In this document: one piece after another, positions 7,469 to 14,469 of the stretch
Numbering within the stretch: the first letter of the stretch is position 1
How the letters are laid out: each line of letters opens with the position of its first letter
Translations under genes and position numbers: made by a program
Notes under the pieces: generated by a model
Databases searched by the model: none
Told to the model about the DNA's origin: nothing
What the model saw: the letters and a program-made list of their open reading frames with translations, nothing else
NCBI GenBank assembly: GCA_919903585.1
Contig: CAKKST010000268.1
Span: forward strand, 1 to 17,630
Source of the DNA: Nitrospiria bacterium
Lineage (GTDB): Bacteria > Nitrospirota > CAKKRA01 > 9FT-COMBO-42-15
Direction of reading: 5' to 3'
Length of the DNA: 17,630 nucleotides

Positions 7469-8430
7469 CTAAGGCTGAAGGCAAAAGGCTGAAGGCAAAA
7501 GGCAAAAAAGAAAAACAATCTCCTAATCTATCAGTTGAGATTGCAGGTATGGTTCTTAAAAACCCTGTTATGACTGCATCAGGTACATTTGGCTATGGAA
7601 TAGAATATGCGCCATATATTGACTTAAACAGGCTCGGTGCAATTGTCTTAAAAGGGCTCTCTGCAAGGCCAAGGAAGGGGAATCCTCCGCCGCGCATCTG
7701 TGAGACACCATCGGGTATGCTTAATGCCATTGGTCTTGAAAATATTGGCGCTGAGGCATTTATAAAAGAGAAATTGCCTCTTTTAACAAAATATGATACA
7801 AAGATAATCCTGAATATCTTTGGGGACTCTATCCCTGAATATGTTGAGGTTGCAGAGGTCTTTGACAGGGTTGATGGTATTACAGGCCTTGAGATTAATA
7901 TCTCTTGCCCGAATGTGCAGAAGGGCGGTATGGTCTTTGGCGCTGATCCTGTCATAGCATCTGAGGTATTAACAGCAGTGAGGAATGCAACATCACTGCC
8001 TCTGATTGCAAAGCTCTCTCCAAATGTTACTGATATAACTACCTTTGCGAAGATAGCAGAGGACTCAGGCTGCAATGCAGTCTCCTTGATTAACACGCTT
8101 TTAGGGATGGCAGTGGATGTAAGAACAAAAAGACCCATGCTTGCCAATATTACAGGCGGCCTTTCAGGCCCTGCAATTAAACCTGTTGCATTAAGGATGG
8201 TATGGCAGGCGGCTAAGGCAGTTAAGATACCTGTAATAGGCATTGGCGGCATAATGACTGCTGAGGATGCAATAGAATTTCTTCTTGTTGGCGCAAGGGC
8301 AGTGCAGATTGGTACTGCAAATTTTGTAAATCCTACAGCTACAGTTGATATAATAGAGGGCATAGAGGAGTATCTTACTAAAAATAATTTATCAGATATT
8401 AATCAGATAATAGGAAGAGTCGTGATATGA
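7462..8430 (+). CDS. pyrD: Dihydroorotate dehydrogenase, class 1B catalytic subunit, with basic N-terminal extension
   Basis: PyrD (PyrDB type) oxidises dihydroorotate to orotate on FMN and hands electrons to PyrK. Diagnostic segments are NPVMTASGTFGYG (34-46), the NISCPNVQKGGMVFG block (146-160) with the catalytic-base Cys149, and the FMN phosphate-binding IGIGGIMTAEDA (259-270). The family-like protein begins at about residue 22 (NLSVEIAG). The preceding residues are Lys-rich (VAKAEGKRLKAKGKKEK) and encoded by a 14-bp tandem duplication. No better start is seen between this extension and the domain, and GGGAG (7452-7456) is well placed for the ATG at 7462. The extension is therefore probably translated. 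The stop overlaps the next gene in an ATGA junction. Confidence 0.95.
   Translation: MVAKAEGKRLKAKGKKEKQSPNLSVEIAGMVLKNPVMTASGTFGYGIEYAPYIDLNRLGAIVLKGLSARPRKGNPPPRICETPSGMLNAIGLENIGAEAFIKEKLPLLTKYDTKIILNIFGDSIPEYVEVAEVFDRVDGITGLEINISCPNVQKGGMVFGADPVIASEVLTAVRNATSLPLIAKLSPNVTDITTFAKIAEDSGCNAVSLINTLLGMAVDVRTKRPMLANITGGLSGPAIKPVALRMVWQAAKAVKIPVIGIGGIMTAEDAIEFLLVGARAVQIGTANFVNPTATVDIIEGIEEYLTKNNLSDINQIIGRVVI
7473..7500 (+). repeat. Two tandem 14-bp units at the start of pyrD
   Basis: GGCTGAAGGCAAAA occurs at 7473-7486 and again, identically, at 7487-7500, followed by a partial third unit (GGCAAAA). It encodes the Lys-rich start of PyrD. As 14 is not a multiple of 3, the two units are read in different frames (AEGKRL then KAKGK), and the domain frame is kept only by the sequence that follows. 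Confidence 0.85.
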
Positions 8431-9245
8431 CAGCATTAATCAGGCCATTTATAACACTTACAACAGACTTTGGTTTAAGCGACCATTTTGTGGGCACAAT
8501 GAAGGGTGTAATAATAAATATCAACCCTGCGGTTAAGATAATTGATATATCCCATCAGATTTCACCTCAAAATATAGAAGAGGCTGCCTTTGTGCTTGAG
8601 TGTGCTTATAAATATTTTCCTCCTTACACTATTCATGTAGTTGTAGTTGATCCTGAGGTTGGAAGCAGCCGTAAGCCTTTGCTCGTGGTAGGCGGTAGAT
8701 ACTATTTTATTGCCCCTGACAATGGCACCCTCTCCTTTCTGTTTAATAACGAGGAGGAGCAGGTAAAGGTTATTGAGATAAACGCAGAACACTATTTTCT
8801 TGAATCACCGGGCTTTACCTTTCATGGGAGGGACATCTTTGCGCCTGTAGCAGCATGGCTTTCTAAAGGCATAGATGTAAATAATTTTGGCGTGGAGACA
8901 AGCAACTATATTAGGCGCGACCTTCCCAAGCCCGAGACATTCGGCACTGATTTAATAAGGGGCAAGGTGATTCACATTGATAAATTTGGCAATCTCATTT
9001 CAAATATCAAGAGGAGCCATATAGATGAGCTTGTTGCCCGAACTGGAAAGGGAAAGTTTGAGATTCATATAAAGAAGACAAAGATAGAAGGCATCAATCA
9101 ATTCTATGCGCAGGGCGAGCGAGGCAAGCCAAACGCTGTGATAAACAGCAATGGCTATATTGAGATATACTGTTATATGGGGAATGCCAGAGAAGAACTA
9201 AAGGCCGCGAAGGGGGAAGATGTAGGGGTGGTGATAAAGAAGTAG
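8427..9245 (+). CDS. S-adenosylmethionine hydrolase (DUF62 / SAM hydroxide adenosyltransferase family)
   Basis: Members of this family that lack the fluorinase/chlorinase residues hydrolyse S-adenosylmethionine to adenosine and methionine. The signature triad is present: Asp75 and Arg82 in VVDPEVGSSRKP, and His133 in TFHGRDIFAP. The Asp-Arg spacing equals that of the archaeal prototype, and the SAM-binding Asp14 is in LTTDFG. The C-terminal beta domain (VIHIDKFGNLISNI, and VINSNGYIEIYCYMG) is complete at 272 residues. It starts in an ATGA overlap with pyrD, so it is co-translated with pyrimidine genes, although its substrate belongs to methyl metabolism. A SAM synthetase lies 3.5 kb downstream in a separate unit. 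Family assignment is firm; hydrolase rather than halogenase activity is inferred from the Asp-Arg-His pattern. Confidence 0.9.
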   Translation: MTALIRPFITLTTDFGLSDHFVGTMKGVIININPAVKIIDISHQISPQNIEEAAFVLECAYKYFPPYTIHVVVVDPEVGSSRKPLLVVGGRYYFIAPDNGTLSFLFNNEEEQVKVIEINAEHYFLESPGFTFHGRDIFAPVAAWLSKGIDVNNFGVETSNYIRRDLPKPETFGTDLIRGKVIHIDKFGNLISNIKRSHIDELVARTGKGKFEIHIKKTKIEGINQFYAQGERGKPNAVINSNGYIEIYCYMGNAREELKAAKGEDVGVVIKK

Positions 9246-9342
9246 CTTGCATAGCGGATTATGCTCCCTTGAGTTTATTTTAGGCATTTTAATCGATTTA
9301 AATCTATTTAAATAAACAAACTCCAATCAATAGGTGCTCATT
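9246..9342 (+). other. Spacer between the pyrimidine operon and the kinase pair
   Basis: This 97-bp AT-rich gap holds a small hairpin GCATA/TATGC (9249-9253 with 9260-9264) and an imperfect inverted repeat, GAGTTTATTT facing AAATAAACAAACTC, around AATCGATTTAAAT. It may contain a weak terminator or a promoter for the next two genes, but I find no convincing -35/-10 pair. Confidence 0.35.
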
Positions 9343-10428
9343 ATGCCTGATGTTAAAGCAGAAATGGTAGAGAGGTATCTTGAGGCTGTTTTTAAGAAAA
9401 AGGTGCGTCTGCTCTCCATGCAGGAGCTTGGAAAAGAAAAAGAGGCAGTTGAGCTAAAGGGCTTTGGCTATGGCGTGCCTCTCATGCTTGAGATTGAGCT
9501 TGATGGAGAAAGGCGCTCTGTTGTGCTTGAGTCCATGAGTGCAGGGCAGTTTGGCCATGAGCATTTTTCTGACAGGGCGCAGGCGATGCTATGGGACTAT
9601 GATACCTTTAACAGGCTCCCAAAACATGCGAGGGCAATGGATGCAGGCGCCTTTACAAAGGATAGAGGGCTTATCTCTGTTGGTGATACAGAGGAGTTTT
9701 TTCTCCTTATGGATTTTATAAAAGGGGAGGGGTACTTTAAGGATTTAGAAAGAATAAAAGAATCAGAAAGACTTACAGAGCTTGATATTAATAGGGCGCT
9801 GGCATTATCTGACTATCTGGTTGAGATCCATAAAATAAAAAAAGAAGAACCAAACCTCTATATCAGAAAAATCCGTGATACCATTGGTCATGGCGAATGT
9901 ATAATGGGGATAATTGACAGCTATCCTGAGAAATTTGAATTTATCAATAAGAGGCTATTAGAGGGAATAGAGAAAAGGTGTGTTGAATGGCGTTGGAGGA
10001 TTAAGCCCTTAACACACCGCCTCTCTCAGGTGCATGGCGATTTTCATCCATGGAATATACTTTTTAGAAAAGGCGCTGATTTTACTGTCCTTGACAGGGC
10101 AAGGGGAGAATGGGGTGAGCCGGCTGATGATATTACTGCAATTACAATAAACTATATTTTCTTTTCTCTGCAAAAATATGGCAGGCTTGAGGGACCTTTT
10201 AAGAAATTATTTACTCTTTTCTGGGAGAATTATCTTAAAAAGACAGGGGATAAAGAGGTACTAAGTGTAGTTCAGCCCTTTTATGCCTTTCGCGGCCTTG
10301 TCATTGCCAGCCCTATCTGGTATCCGAGATTAAAACTTGATGTTAGGAAAAAGGTTTTCAGATTTATTGAAAGGGTTCTTGCCTCAAAGAGATTTAATTA
10401 TAAAGATGTAAGTAAATATCTAATATGA
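9343..10428 (+). CDS. Aminoglycoside phosphotransferase / choline kinase-fold protein
   Basis: A small-molecule kinase-fold protein of unknown substrate. Residues 231-238 (HGDFHPWN) give the catalytic loop with Asp233 as probable base and Asn238. The metal-binding Asp251 lies in VLDRARGEWGEPADD, matching the D-x(n)-G-x-P-x-x-D pattern of APH-type enzymes. The N-terminal lobe is divergent (LKGFGYGVPLMLEIELDGE). I prefer ATG at 9343 (361 residues) to GTG at 9334 because AGGTG (9332-9336) then serves as ribosome-binding site at normal distance. It overlaps the APS-kinase-like gene by ATGA, so the two are made together. No resistance context is seen, and an aminoglycoside substrate is unlikely. 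Fold is well supported; reaction is not known. Confidence 0.82.
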   Translation: MPDVKAEMVERYLEAVFKKKVRLLSMQELGKEKEAVELKGFGYGVPLMLEIELDGERRSVVLESMSAGQFGHEHFSDRAQAMLWDYDTFNRLPKHARAMDAGAFTKDRGLISVGDTEEFFLLMDFIKGEGYFKDLERIKESERLTELDINRALALSDYLVEIHKIKKEEPNLYIRKIRDTIGHGECIMGIIDSYPEKFEFINKRLLEGIEKRCVEWRWRIKPLTHRLSQVHGDFHPWNILFRKGADFTVLDRARGEWGEPADDITAITINYIFFSLQKYGRLEGPFKKLFTLFWENYLKKTGDKEVLSVVQPFYAFRGLVIASPIWYPRLKLDVRKKVFRFIERVLASKRFNYKDVSKYLI

Positions 10429-10940
10429 AAACACCCTTTGCAATATGGATTACCGGCCTGCCTGCCTCGGGTAAATCAACTATCAGAAAGGCGCTGGTTG
10501 AAAAATTAAATAAAGCAGGGATCTCTGTGCAGGTTCTGGAGTCTGATGAGCTAAGAAATATAATCACACCAAAGCCGACTTACAGCATTGATGAGAGGGA
10601 TAATTTTTACAATGTAATGGCTTATATCGGAGAGCTTCTTGTTAAAAATGGCGTTAATGTTATCTTTGATGCAACAGCAAATAAGGCATCTTATCGCGAA
10701 AGGGCAAAAAAGGGGATTAAAAATTTTATTGAGGTCTATATTAACTGCCCGCTTTCTGTCTGCATCCGTAGGGACCCAAAGGGGATTTATAAAAAGGCGA
10801 TGAGCGGCGGCTCAGCAACAGTACCGGGTTTGCAGGAGAAATATGAAGAGCCAACAGGCCCTGAGATTGTAATTGAATCAGATAAAGAGAGCCCTGAACA
10901 AGGGGCAGAGAAGATTTTTCAATGGCTTGCTAAGTATTAA
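10425..10940 (+). CDS. APS-kinase-like (CysC-like) P-loop kinase
   Basis: A 171-residue P-loop kinase of the adenylyl-sulfate kinase family. The Walker A is GLPASGKST (residues 11-19), followed by LESDELR where CysC has the DGDNLR-type motif. Typical CysC blocks follow: DERDNFYNVMAYIGELL, VYINCPLSVCIRRDPKGIYKKA, and a late VPGLQEKYEEPTGPEIVI. The APS-binding segment usually containing SPYR is replaced by FDATANKASYRERAK. No ATP sulfurylase or other assimilation gene is near. It may therefore act on something other than APS, possibly in the same pathway as the overlapping phosphotransferase-fold gene. The family is clear; I leave the symbol blank because the substrate is uncertain. Confidence 0.82.
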   Translation: MKTPFAIWITGLPASGKSTIRKALVEKLNKAGISVQVLESDELRNIITPKPTYSIDERDNFYNVMAYIGELLVKNGVNVIFDATANKASYRERAKKGIKNFIEVYINCPLSVCIRRDPKGIYKKAMSGGSATVPGLQEKYEEPTGPEIVIESDKESPEQGAEKIFQWLAKY

Positions 10941-10955
10941 GGCAGAGGAGATATA

Positions 10956-10990
10956 CCCTGCCCCTCCCCTGTATTGAAGGAGGGGCAGGG
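10956..10990. repeat. 12-bp perfect hairpin between convergent genes
   Basis: CCCTGCCCCTCC (10956-10967) pairs perfectly with GGAGGGGCAGGG (10979-10990) across an 11-nt loop. It sits in the 64-bp gap where the kinase pair and the sigma-factor gene converge. No T-run follows on either strand, so it is not a textbook intrinsic terminator, but a stem this stable could end or protect both transcripts. The C-rich style resembles the other palindromic repeats in the window. Confidence 0.7.
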
Positions 10991-11004
10991 CGGGGGAAAA
11001 ACAA

Positions 11005-12096
11005 TTAGGCATAGTTTTTAAGCAGCTCACTCCTCCGCGGATGCCTTAATTTTCTCAGCGCCTTTATTTCTATCTGCCTGATCCTTTCCCTTGTAAGATT
11101 AAGATTTTTGCCTGTTTCCTCAAGTGTATGCTCATTACCCTCAATACCAAAGCGCATCTTTAGTATCTTCTCTTCCCTCGGTGTAAGGGTAGAGAGCACT
11201 CTTTTAACAAGATTAGACAGATCCTTCCTTTCCATCTGGTCATGTGGTGTTAATTTATCTGTGTCTTTTAGAAATTCCTTTAGTGTCTTTTCTTCCTTTT
11301 CCTCCGCTGTTATTGGCTTTTCAAGTGAAACAGGCTGCGGTATTGCCTTTAATATGCTGTTTACCTTTTCTATTGAGATACCGATTTCTCTGGATATCTC
11401 CTCAGATGTTGGTTTTCTGCCTTTATGCTGTGTAAAGGTCTTTGTGAAATTATTAATCTTGTTTATCAATTCTGTTATATGTACTGGCAGCCTGATTGTC
11501 CTTGCCTGCTCAAATATAGCCCTTGTGATTCCCTGTCTTATCCACCATGTGGCGTATGTGCTGAATCTGAATCCCCTTTTAAGATCAAACTTATCCACTG
11601 CACGCATTAGGCCGATGTTTCCTTCCTGAATCAAATCAAGCAACGCCATTCCCCTGTTTAAATATTTTCTTGCAAAGCTCACTACAAGCCTGAGGTTTGC
11701 GCTTACTATGTCATCCTTTGCCTTTGCATATCTCTGCTTTGCCTCATTAAGAACCCTTTTTTCTTTTATGGTTAATCTCTTCTTTTTTGAGAGCCTCTTC
11801 ATAATCCTGTTTGTCTTGGCAACCGCTGTTAAGAGTTCAACCTCTTTCTCAAGTGTAAGAAGGGGTATCTTTCCCATTGAACGCAGATATGTCCACACGA
11901 GGTTTTCTGGTATTACATCTGCCACCTTCTCTTCCACTTCTATCTCCACCAATTCCTCTATTGTTGGCGCAGGCCCTTCATCCTCAGCTTCAGAAGGTGG
12001 AAGACTAATTATATCTTCTGTTTCTTCTTCAAGTACCATAGTGTTTTTGTTCTCTAATTCTTCATCAAGAGTAACTGTTGCAGGTCTTCTGCTCAT
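11005..12096 (-). CDS. rpoD: RNA polymerase sigma factor, RpoD/SigA family
   Basis: A sigma-70 factor directing RNA polymerase to -35/-10 promoters. The 363-residue protein has an acidic N-terminus (to about residue 60), region 1.2 (ENLVWTYLRSMGKIPLLT, 64-81), region 2 (LRLVVSFARKYLNRGM to YATWWIRQGITRAIFEQART, about 135-200), region 3, and region 4 with the helix-turn-helix TLEETGKNLNLTRERIRQIE (324-343). Regions 2.4 and 4.2 are close to the housekeeping consensus. Size resembles Bacillus SigA rather than the 600-residue proteobacterial form. ATG at 12096 is chosen over an in-frame GTG nine bases upstream because AAGGAGGT (12111-12104) then has a 7-nt spacer. It could be the principal or a group 2 sigma; rpsU/dnaG are not adjacent. 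A promoter is visible 100 bp upstream. Confidence 0.92.
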   Translation of the reverse strand: MSRRPATVTLDEELENKNTMVLEEETEDIISLPPSEAEDEGPAPTIEELVEIEVEEKVADVIPENLVWTYLRSMGKIPLLTLEKEVELLTAVAKTNRIMKRLSKKKRLTIKEKRVLNEAKQRYAKAKDDIVSANLRLVVSFARKYLNRGMALLDLIQEGNIGLMRAVDKFDLKRGFRFSTYATWWIRQGITRAIFEQARTIRLPVHITELINKINNFTKTFTQHKGRKPTSEEISREIGISIEKVNSILKAIPQPVSLEKPITAEEKEEKTLKEFLKDTDKLTPHDQMERKDLSNLVKRVLSTLTPREEKILKMRFGIEGNEHTLEETGKNLNLTRERIRQIEIKALRKLRHPRRSELLKNYA

Positions 12097-12198
12097 CTTT
12101 ACCACCTCCTTCTCAAACAGATTCTGAATTATTCCTATTTGAGATCACTGCGGTTATTAATTTTCTAAGCTTTTTTACTTTAACGTATGCGAGAACCA

Positions 12199-12227
12199 AT
12201 GATACTACAATGAGTAGTAGCTGTCAA
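12199..12227 (-). promoter_or_regulatory. Sigma-70 promoter of the sigma-factor gene
   Basis: On the minus strand, TTGACA (12227-12222) is followed after exactly 17 bp by TATCAT (12204-12199). The expected start near 12192 gives a 5' leader of about 95 nt before the ATG at 12096. The sequence is consensus-like and correctly oriented. Confidence 0.75.
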
Positions 12228-12246
12228 TGAAAAAATGTTACGACAA

Positions 12247-12417
12247 TTAGAATTTGTGTGTAAGATCGCCTGACTTCTTCATTTCTGAGCGGATAAGGTT
12301 TCTGAGATACATGGTAATGGTCATTGAGTGCCGTTCTGATACCTTCTTTAAAAAATTATATTCTTCCTCGGAAATACAGGCATTTATTATTTTTTTATTG
12401 TTTTGTGCCTTTTTCAT
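12247..12417 (-). CDS. Small ribbon-helix-helix DNA-binding protein
   Basis: A 56-residue protein starting MKKAQNNKKIINACISEEEY and containing NFLKKVSERHSMTITMYLRN. This has the ribbon-helix-helix pattern: a short beta strand (IINACI), the SEEEYNFLKKVSE helix, a turn, then MTITMYLRNLIRSEMKK as second helix, like CopG/Arc and many antitoxins. GAGGTG just upstream of the ATG is a good ribosome-binding site, and a strong promoter with palindromes lies ahead of it. No toxin-like gene accompanies it on either side: below it is the sigma-factor promoter and above it AT-rich non-coding DNA. It may be an orphan antitoxin or an autoregulated repressor, and read-through could reach the sigma-factor gene in the same direction. 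Coding status rests on signal, start context and fold pattern. Confidence 0.72.
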   Translation of the reverse strand: MKKAQNNKKIINACISEEEYNFLKKVSERHSMTITMYLRNLIRSEMKKSGDLTHKF

Positions 12418-12444
12418 TATGACACCTCATTACTCATTTATTTA

Positions 12445-12474
12445 TATATTAATATACCACAAATTTTATATTTG
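12445..12474. promoter_or_regulatory. Two palindromes overlapping the promoter, possible operator
   Basis: TATATTAATATA (12445-12456) is a perfect 12-bp palindrome covering the -10 element. CAAATTTTATATTTG (12460-12474) contains CAAAT and ATTTG inverted around five bases, between the -10 and -35. Ribbon-helix-helix proteins often bind such sites in their own promoters. Autoregulation is an inference from position; AT-rich DNA also yields chance palindromes. Confidence 0.45.
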
Positions 12475-12478
12475 TCAA
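12451..12478 (-). promoter_or_regulatory. Promoter of the ribbon-helix-helix gene
   Basis: On the minus strand, TTGACA (12478-12473) is followed after 16 bp by TATATT (12456-12451). Transcription would start near 12444, leaving a leader of under 30 nt before the ATG at 12417. Confidence 0.7.
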
Positions 12479-12541
12479 GTGTTTTTTACTCGTATTTTTT
12501 ATATAAGAAATATATGTAAATTGTATAAATATAAAAAAACC

Positions 12542-12570
12542 TTGAATTTACCATTGTAAGCAAATATAAT
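12542..12570 (+). promoter_or_regulatory. Sigma-70 promoter ahead of the SAM synthetase gene
   Basis: TTGAAT (12542-12547), a 17-bp spacer and a perfect TATAAT (12565-12570). The predicted leader to the start at 12747 is about 170 nt and contains a palindromic repeat. No known SAM-riboswitch core is recognisable in it. The remaining DNA between 12418 and 12746 is AT-rich and I see no further gene in it. Confidence 0.75.
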
Positions 12571-12639
12571 AACTTAACTTTATTTTTTTTATAGCAGGAA
12601 TAGTGTCCTGTCCCAATTATTTATTGCACTCTTTGTAGT

Positions 12640-12706
12640 GTCATTCCGCACTTGATGCTGAATCCAGTTATTATTTTCTCTGGATTCCTGCTTTCGCAGG
12701 AATGAC
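12640..12706. repeat. GTCATTCC-type palindromic repeat, copy 1
   Basis: Ends are exact inverted 8-mers, GTCATTCC (12640-12647) and GGAATGAC (12699-12706). Inside, GAATCCAG (12660-12667) faces CTGGATTC (12680-12687), and TTCCTGC/GCAGGAA form a 7-bp hairpin with loop TTTC (12685-12702). It lies in the leader of the SAM synthetase gene. Related copies are at 15209-15282 and 16545-16629. Confidence 0.85.
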
Positions 12707-12746
12707 AAAAAATGTGTAAAGTTATTTCGGAGGCAATATACTATTT

Positions 12747-13958
12747 ATGAGGAAGATAATTATAGAAAAACTGAAAGCCCGTCCAGTCTCTGACTATCAT
12801 GTTGAGATAGTTGAGAGAAAAGGGACGGGGCACCCTGATTATATATGCGATGCCATTATGGATAACATATCTGTTGCGCTAAGCAGGGTATATAAGGAGA
12901 GGTTTGGCGCCATACTTCATCATAATATTGATAAAGGAATGCTTGTTGCTGGCGCAGTTGAGAGGATGTTTGGCGGCGGACAGGTATTAGAGCCAATGCG
13001 AATGATATTTGGCGACAGGGCTACTTATGAGATAGATGGGCAAAAAATACCTGTTTCTGACATCGCAATAAATACTGCAAAGGAATGGTTTAAAAAAAAC
13101 CTCCGTTTTGTTGATCCTGATAAGCATGTAAATTATCAGGTTGAGATTAAGAAGGGCTCGTCTGAGCTTTCAGATATATTCAAAAGGGGAGATGCCGTCC
13201 TCGGCGCAAATGATACATCTGCTGCTGTCGGCTATGCGCCATTGACAGAAACAGAGAAAATTGTGCTTGAGACAGAGCAGTATTTAAATTCAAAGGAATT
13301 TAAAGAAAGATATCCTGAGACAGGAGAAGACATAAAGATAATGGGTTTTAGGGATAGACAGAGGCTGCATCTTACTGTTGCAATGCCCTTAATTGACAGG
13401 TATATTGATAAAGAAACAGCTTATTTCAAAAAGAAGAAAGAGATACAGGGTGTAATTGAGGAATTTGTTACGGCCAGATCATCAGGCATGAAAAAGATAA
13501 ATATATATTTAAATACCCTTGACAAGAAGGGAAGGGGTATCAGCGGGATGTACCTCTCTGTTCTTGGCACATCAGCAGAGGATGCAGATTCAGGACAGGT
13601 TGGCAGGGGCAACAGGGTTAATGGCGTGATATCTTTAAACAGACCTATGGGCACAGAGGCAGCAGCAGGGAAAAATCCTGTGAGCCATGTGGGGAAGATT
13701 TACAATATCCTTACACATAAGATTGCCAATAATATTTATAAAGAGATAAAGGGTGTCAGGGAAGTTTATATCTGGATGTGCAGCCAGATCGGCTTGCCCA
13801 TTGACCAGCCAAAGATAATATCTGCACAGCTTATTCTGGAAAAAGGGGCATTTTATAAGGACATCTCAAAGAGGGCAGAGGGGCTTATAAATCTTGAGCT
13901 TGACAATATTCAGGGATTTTGCAATGATTTAGCAGATGGCAGATACCCTGTTTGCTAA
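12747..13958 (+). CDS. S-adenosylmethionine synthetase, archaeal type
   Basis: Makes S-adenosylmethionine from methionine and ATP. The 403-residue protein follows the archaeal MAT family rather than bacterial MetK: it starts MRKIIIEKLKARPVSDYHVE, with ERKGTGHPDYICD (GTGHPD at 26-31) as the ATP-binding segment. It also has ANDTSAAVGYAPLTETE and a C-terminal MCSQIGLPIDQPKI. Bacterial MetK begins differently and carries a DxGDQG motif not seen here. The ATG at 12747 agrees with family N termini, but GGAGG (12729-12733) lies 13 nt away, longer than usual. A consensus promoter lies 180 bp upstream, and the zinc-finger gene follows 35 bp after the stop. Some bacteria are known to carry this archaeal-type gene. 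Whether a MetK also exists in this genome is not visible. Confidence 0.93.
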   Translation: MRKIIIEKLKARPVSDYHVEIVERKGTGHPDYICDAIMDNISVALSRVYKERFGAILHHNIDKGMLVAGAVERMFGGGQVLEPMRMIFGDRATYEIDGQKIPVSDIAINTAKEWFKKNLRFVDPDKHVNYQVEIKKGSSELSDIFKRGDAVLGANDTSAAVGYAPLTETEKIVLETEQYLNSKEFKERYPETGEDIKIMGFRDRQRLHLTVAMPLIDRYIDKETAYFKKKKEIQGVIEEFVTARSSGMKKINIYLNTLDKKGRGISGMYLSVLGTSAEDADSGQVGRGNRVNGVISLNRPMGTEAAAGKNPVSHVGKIYNILTHKIANNIYKEIKGVREVYIWMCSQIGLPIDQPKIISAQLILEKGAFYKDISKRAEGLINLELDNIQGFCNDLADGRYPVC

Positions 13959-13993
13959 ATAATCAATCTGGATCAGGAGGAGAGGATATATAT

Positions 13994-14389
13994 ATGACAA
14001 AAGGTGATATGAAGAAAGAGAAATCAAGAAGGATGCTGCATCAAAAAAGGGATGAGGTAGTTAAGGAGATTGAAGACTTAATTGGTATGCGGATGAGCAT
14101 AACTATTCAACAGAAATTTGATTCAGCCCTCGATGACGGCGACCTTTCTGTGCTGAATCTGAGCGAGGGTGTGGATTATAAATTCCTTGAAATGAAATAC
14201 AAAGAATATAAAAGCATTGCCGATGCCTTTAGAAAGCTTGATGCAGGGACATATGGAACCTGCGAAGAGTGCGGTAATGAGATAGATGAGAAAAGATTAA
14301 AGGTTATTCCATTTGCGCGACTCTGTATAGATTGCAAAAGAAAACAGGAGGAGCTTGAAGATATAGAAAAGGAGAGTGGATTGGAGTAG
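13994..14389 (+). CDS. DksA/TraR-family zinc-finger protein
   Basis: A 131-residue protein with an N-terminal coiled-coil segment (about 8-80) and a C4 zinc finger formed by Cys90, Cys93, Cys111 and Cys114 (C-x2-C-x17-C-x2-C) in TCEECGNEIDEKRL to ARLCIDCK. This is the DksA/TraR arrangement; such proteins insert their coiled coil into the RNA polymerase secondary channel and alter initiation. The classical DksA tip DxxDxA is not present; the comparable stretch reads LDDGDLS, so ppGpp-DksA-like activity is uncertain. I chose ATG at 13994 because GAGG (13982-13985), within a longer purine run from 13975, fits it. An earlier in-frame ATG at 13952 inside the SAM synthetase gene has no such site. 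It probably shares the SAM synthetase transcript. Confidence 0.86.
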   Translation: MTKGDMKKEKSRRMLHQKRDEVVKEIEDLIGMRMSITIQQKFDSALDDGDLSVLNLSEGVDYKFLEMKYKEYKSIADAFRKLDAGTYGTCEECGNEIDEKRLKVIPFARLCIDCKRKQEELEDIEKESGLE

Positions 14390-14410
14390 ATATTTTTGAA
14401 ATGGAGAAAG

Positions 14411-14465
14411 GGTGAAGCGGAGAAAGGGAGAAAATTTTTCCACTAACCGCCTCACCGATTTTTAA
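14411..14465. terminator. Probable bidirectional terminator between convergent genes
   Basis: GGTGAAGCGG (14411-14420) pairs with CCGCCTCACC (14447-14456) with one mismatch. The loop itself contains a near-perfect GGAGAAAA/TTTTTCC stem (14427-14441). GATTTTTAA follows on the plus strand, and the minus-strand exit is also fairly T-rich. The direct repeat GGAGAAAGGG occurs at 14403-14412 and 14419-14428, so the structure may derive from a repeat unit. Confidence 0.6.
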
Positions 14466-14469
14466 GGCG

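Noticed and set aside
7593..8363. 256-codon open frame on the minus strand inside pyrD
   Set aside because: It has no family-like motifs, and pyrD on the other strand is unmistakable; it is a shadow frame.
10425..10940. Firm annotation as cysC in sulfate assimilation
   Set aside because: The APS-binding segment is altered and no ATP sulfurylase or reductase genes are nearby.
11108..12127. Long plus-strand frames opposite the sigma-factor gene
   Set aside because: Low-complexity Ser/Phe-rich shadows of the sigma-factor codons, without homology signals.
12254..12559. Plus-strand frame of 101 codons opposite the ribbon-helix-helix gene
   Set aside because: It has no good ribosome-binding site and a composition typical of translated AT-rich spacer; the minus-strand gene explains the region better.
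12571..12746. SAM riboswitch in the leader of the SAM synthetase gene
   Set aside because: No conserved SAM-I, SAM-II or SAM-IV-like core is recognisable; the structure present is the GTCATTCC repeat.
12106..12746. Toxin partner for the ribbon-helix-helix protein
   Set aside because: No second small gene with start signals was found on either strand next to it.
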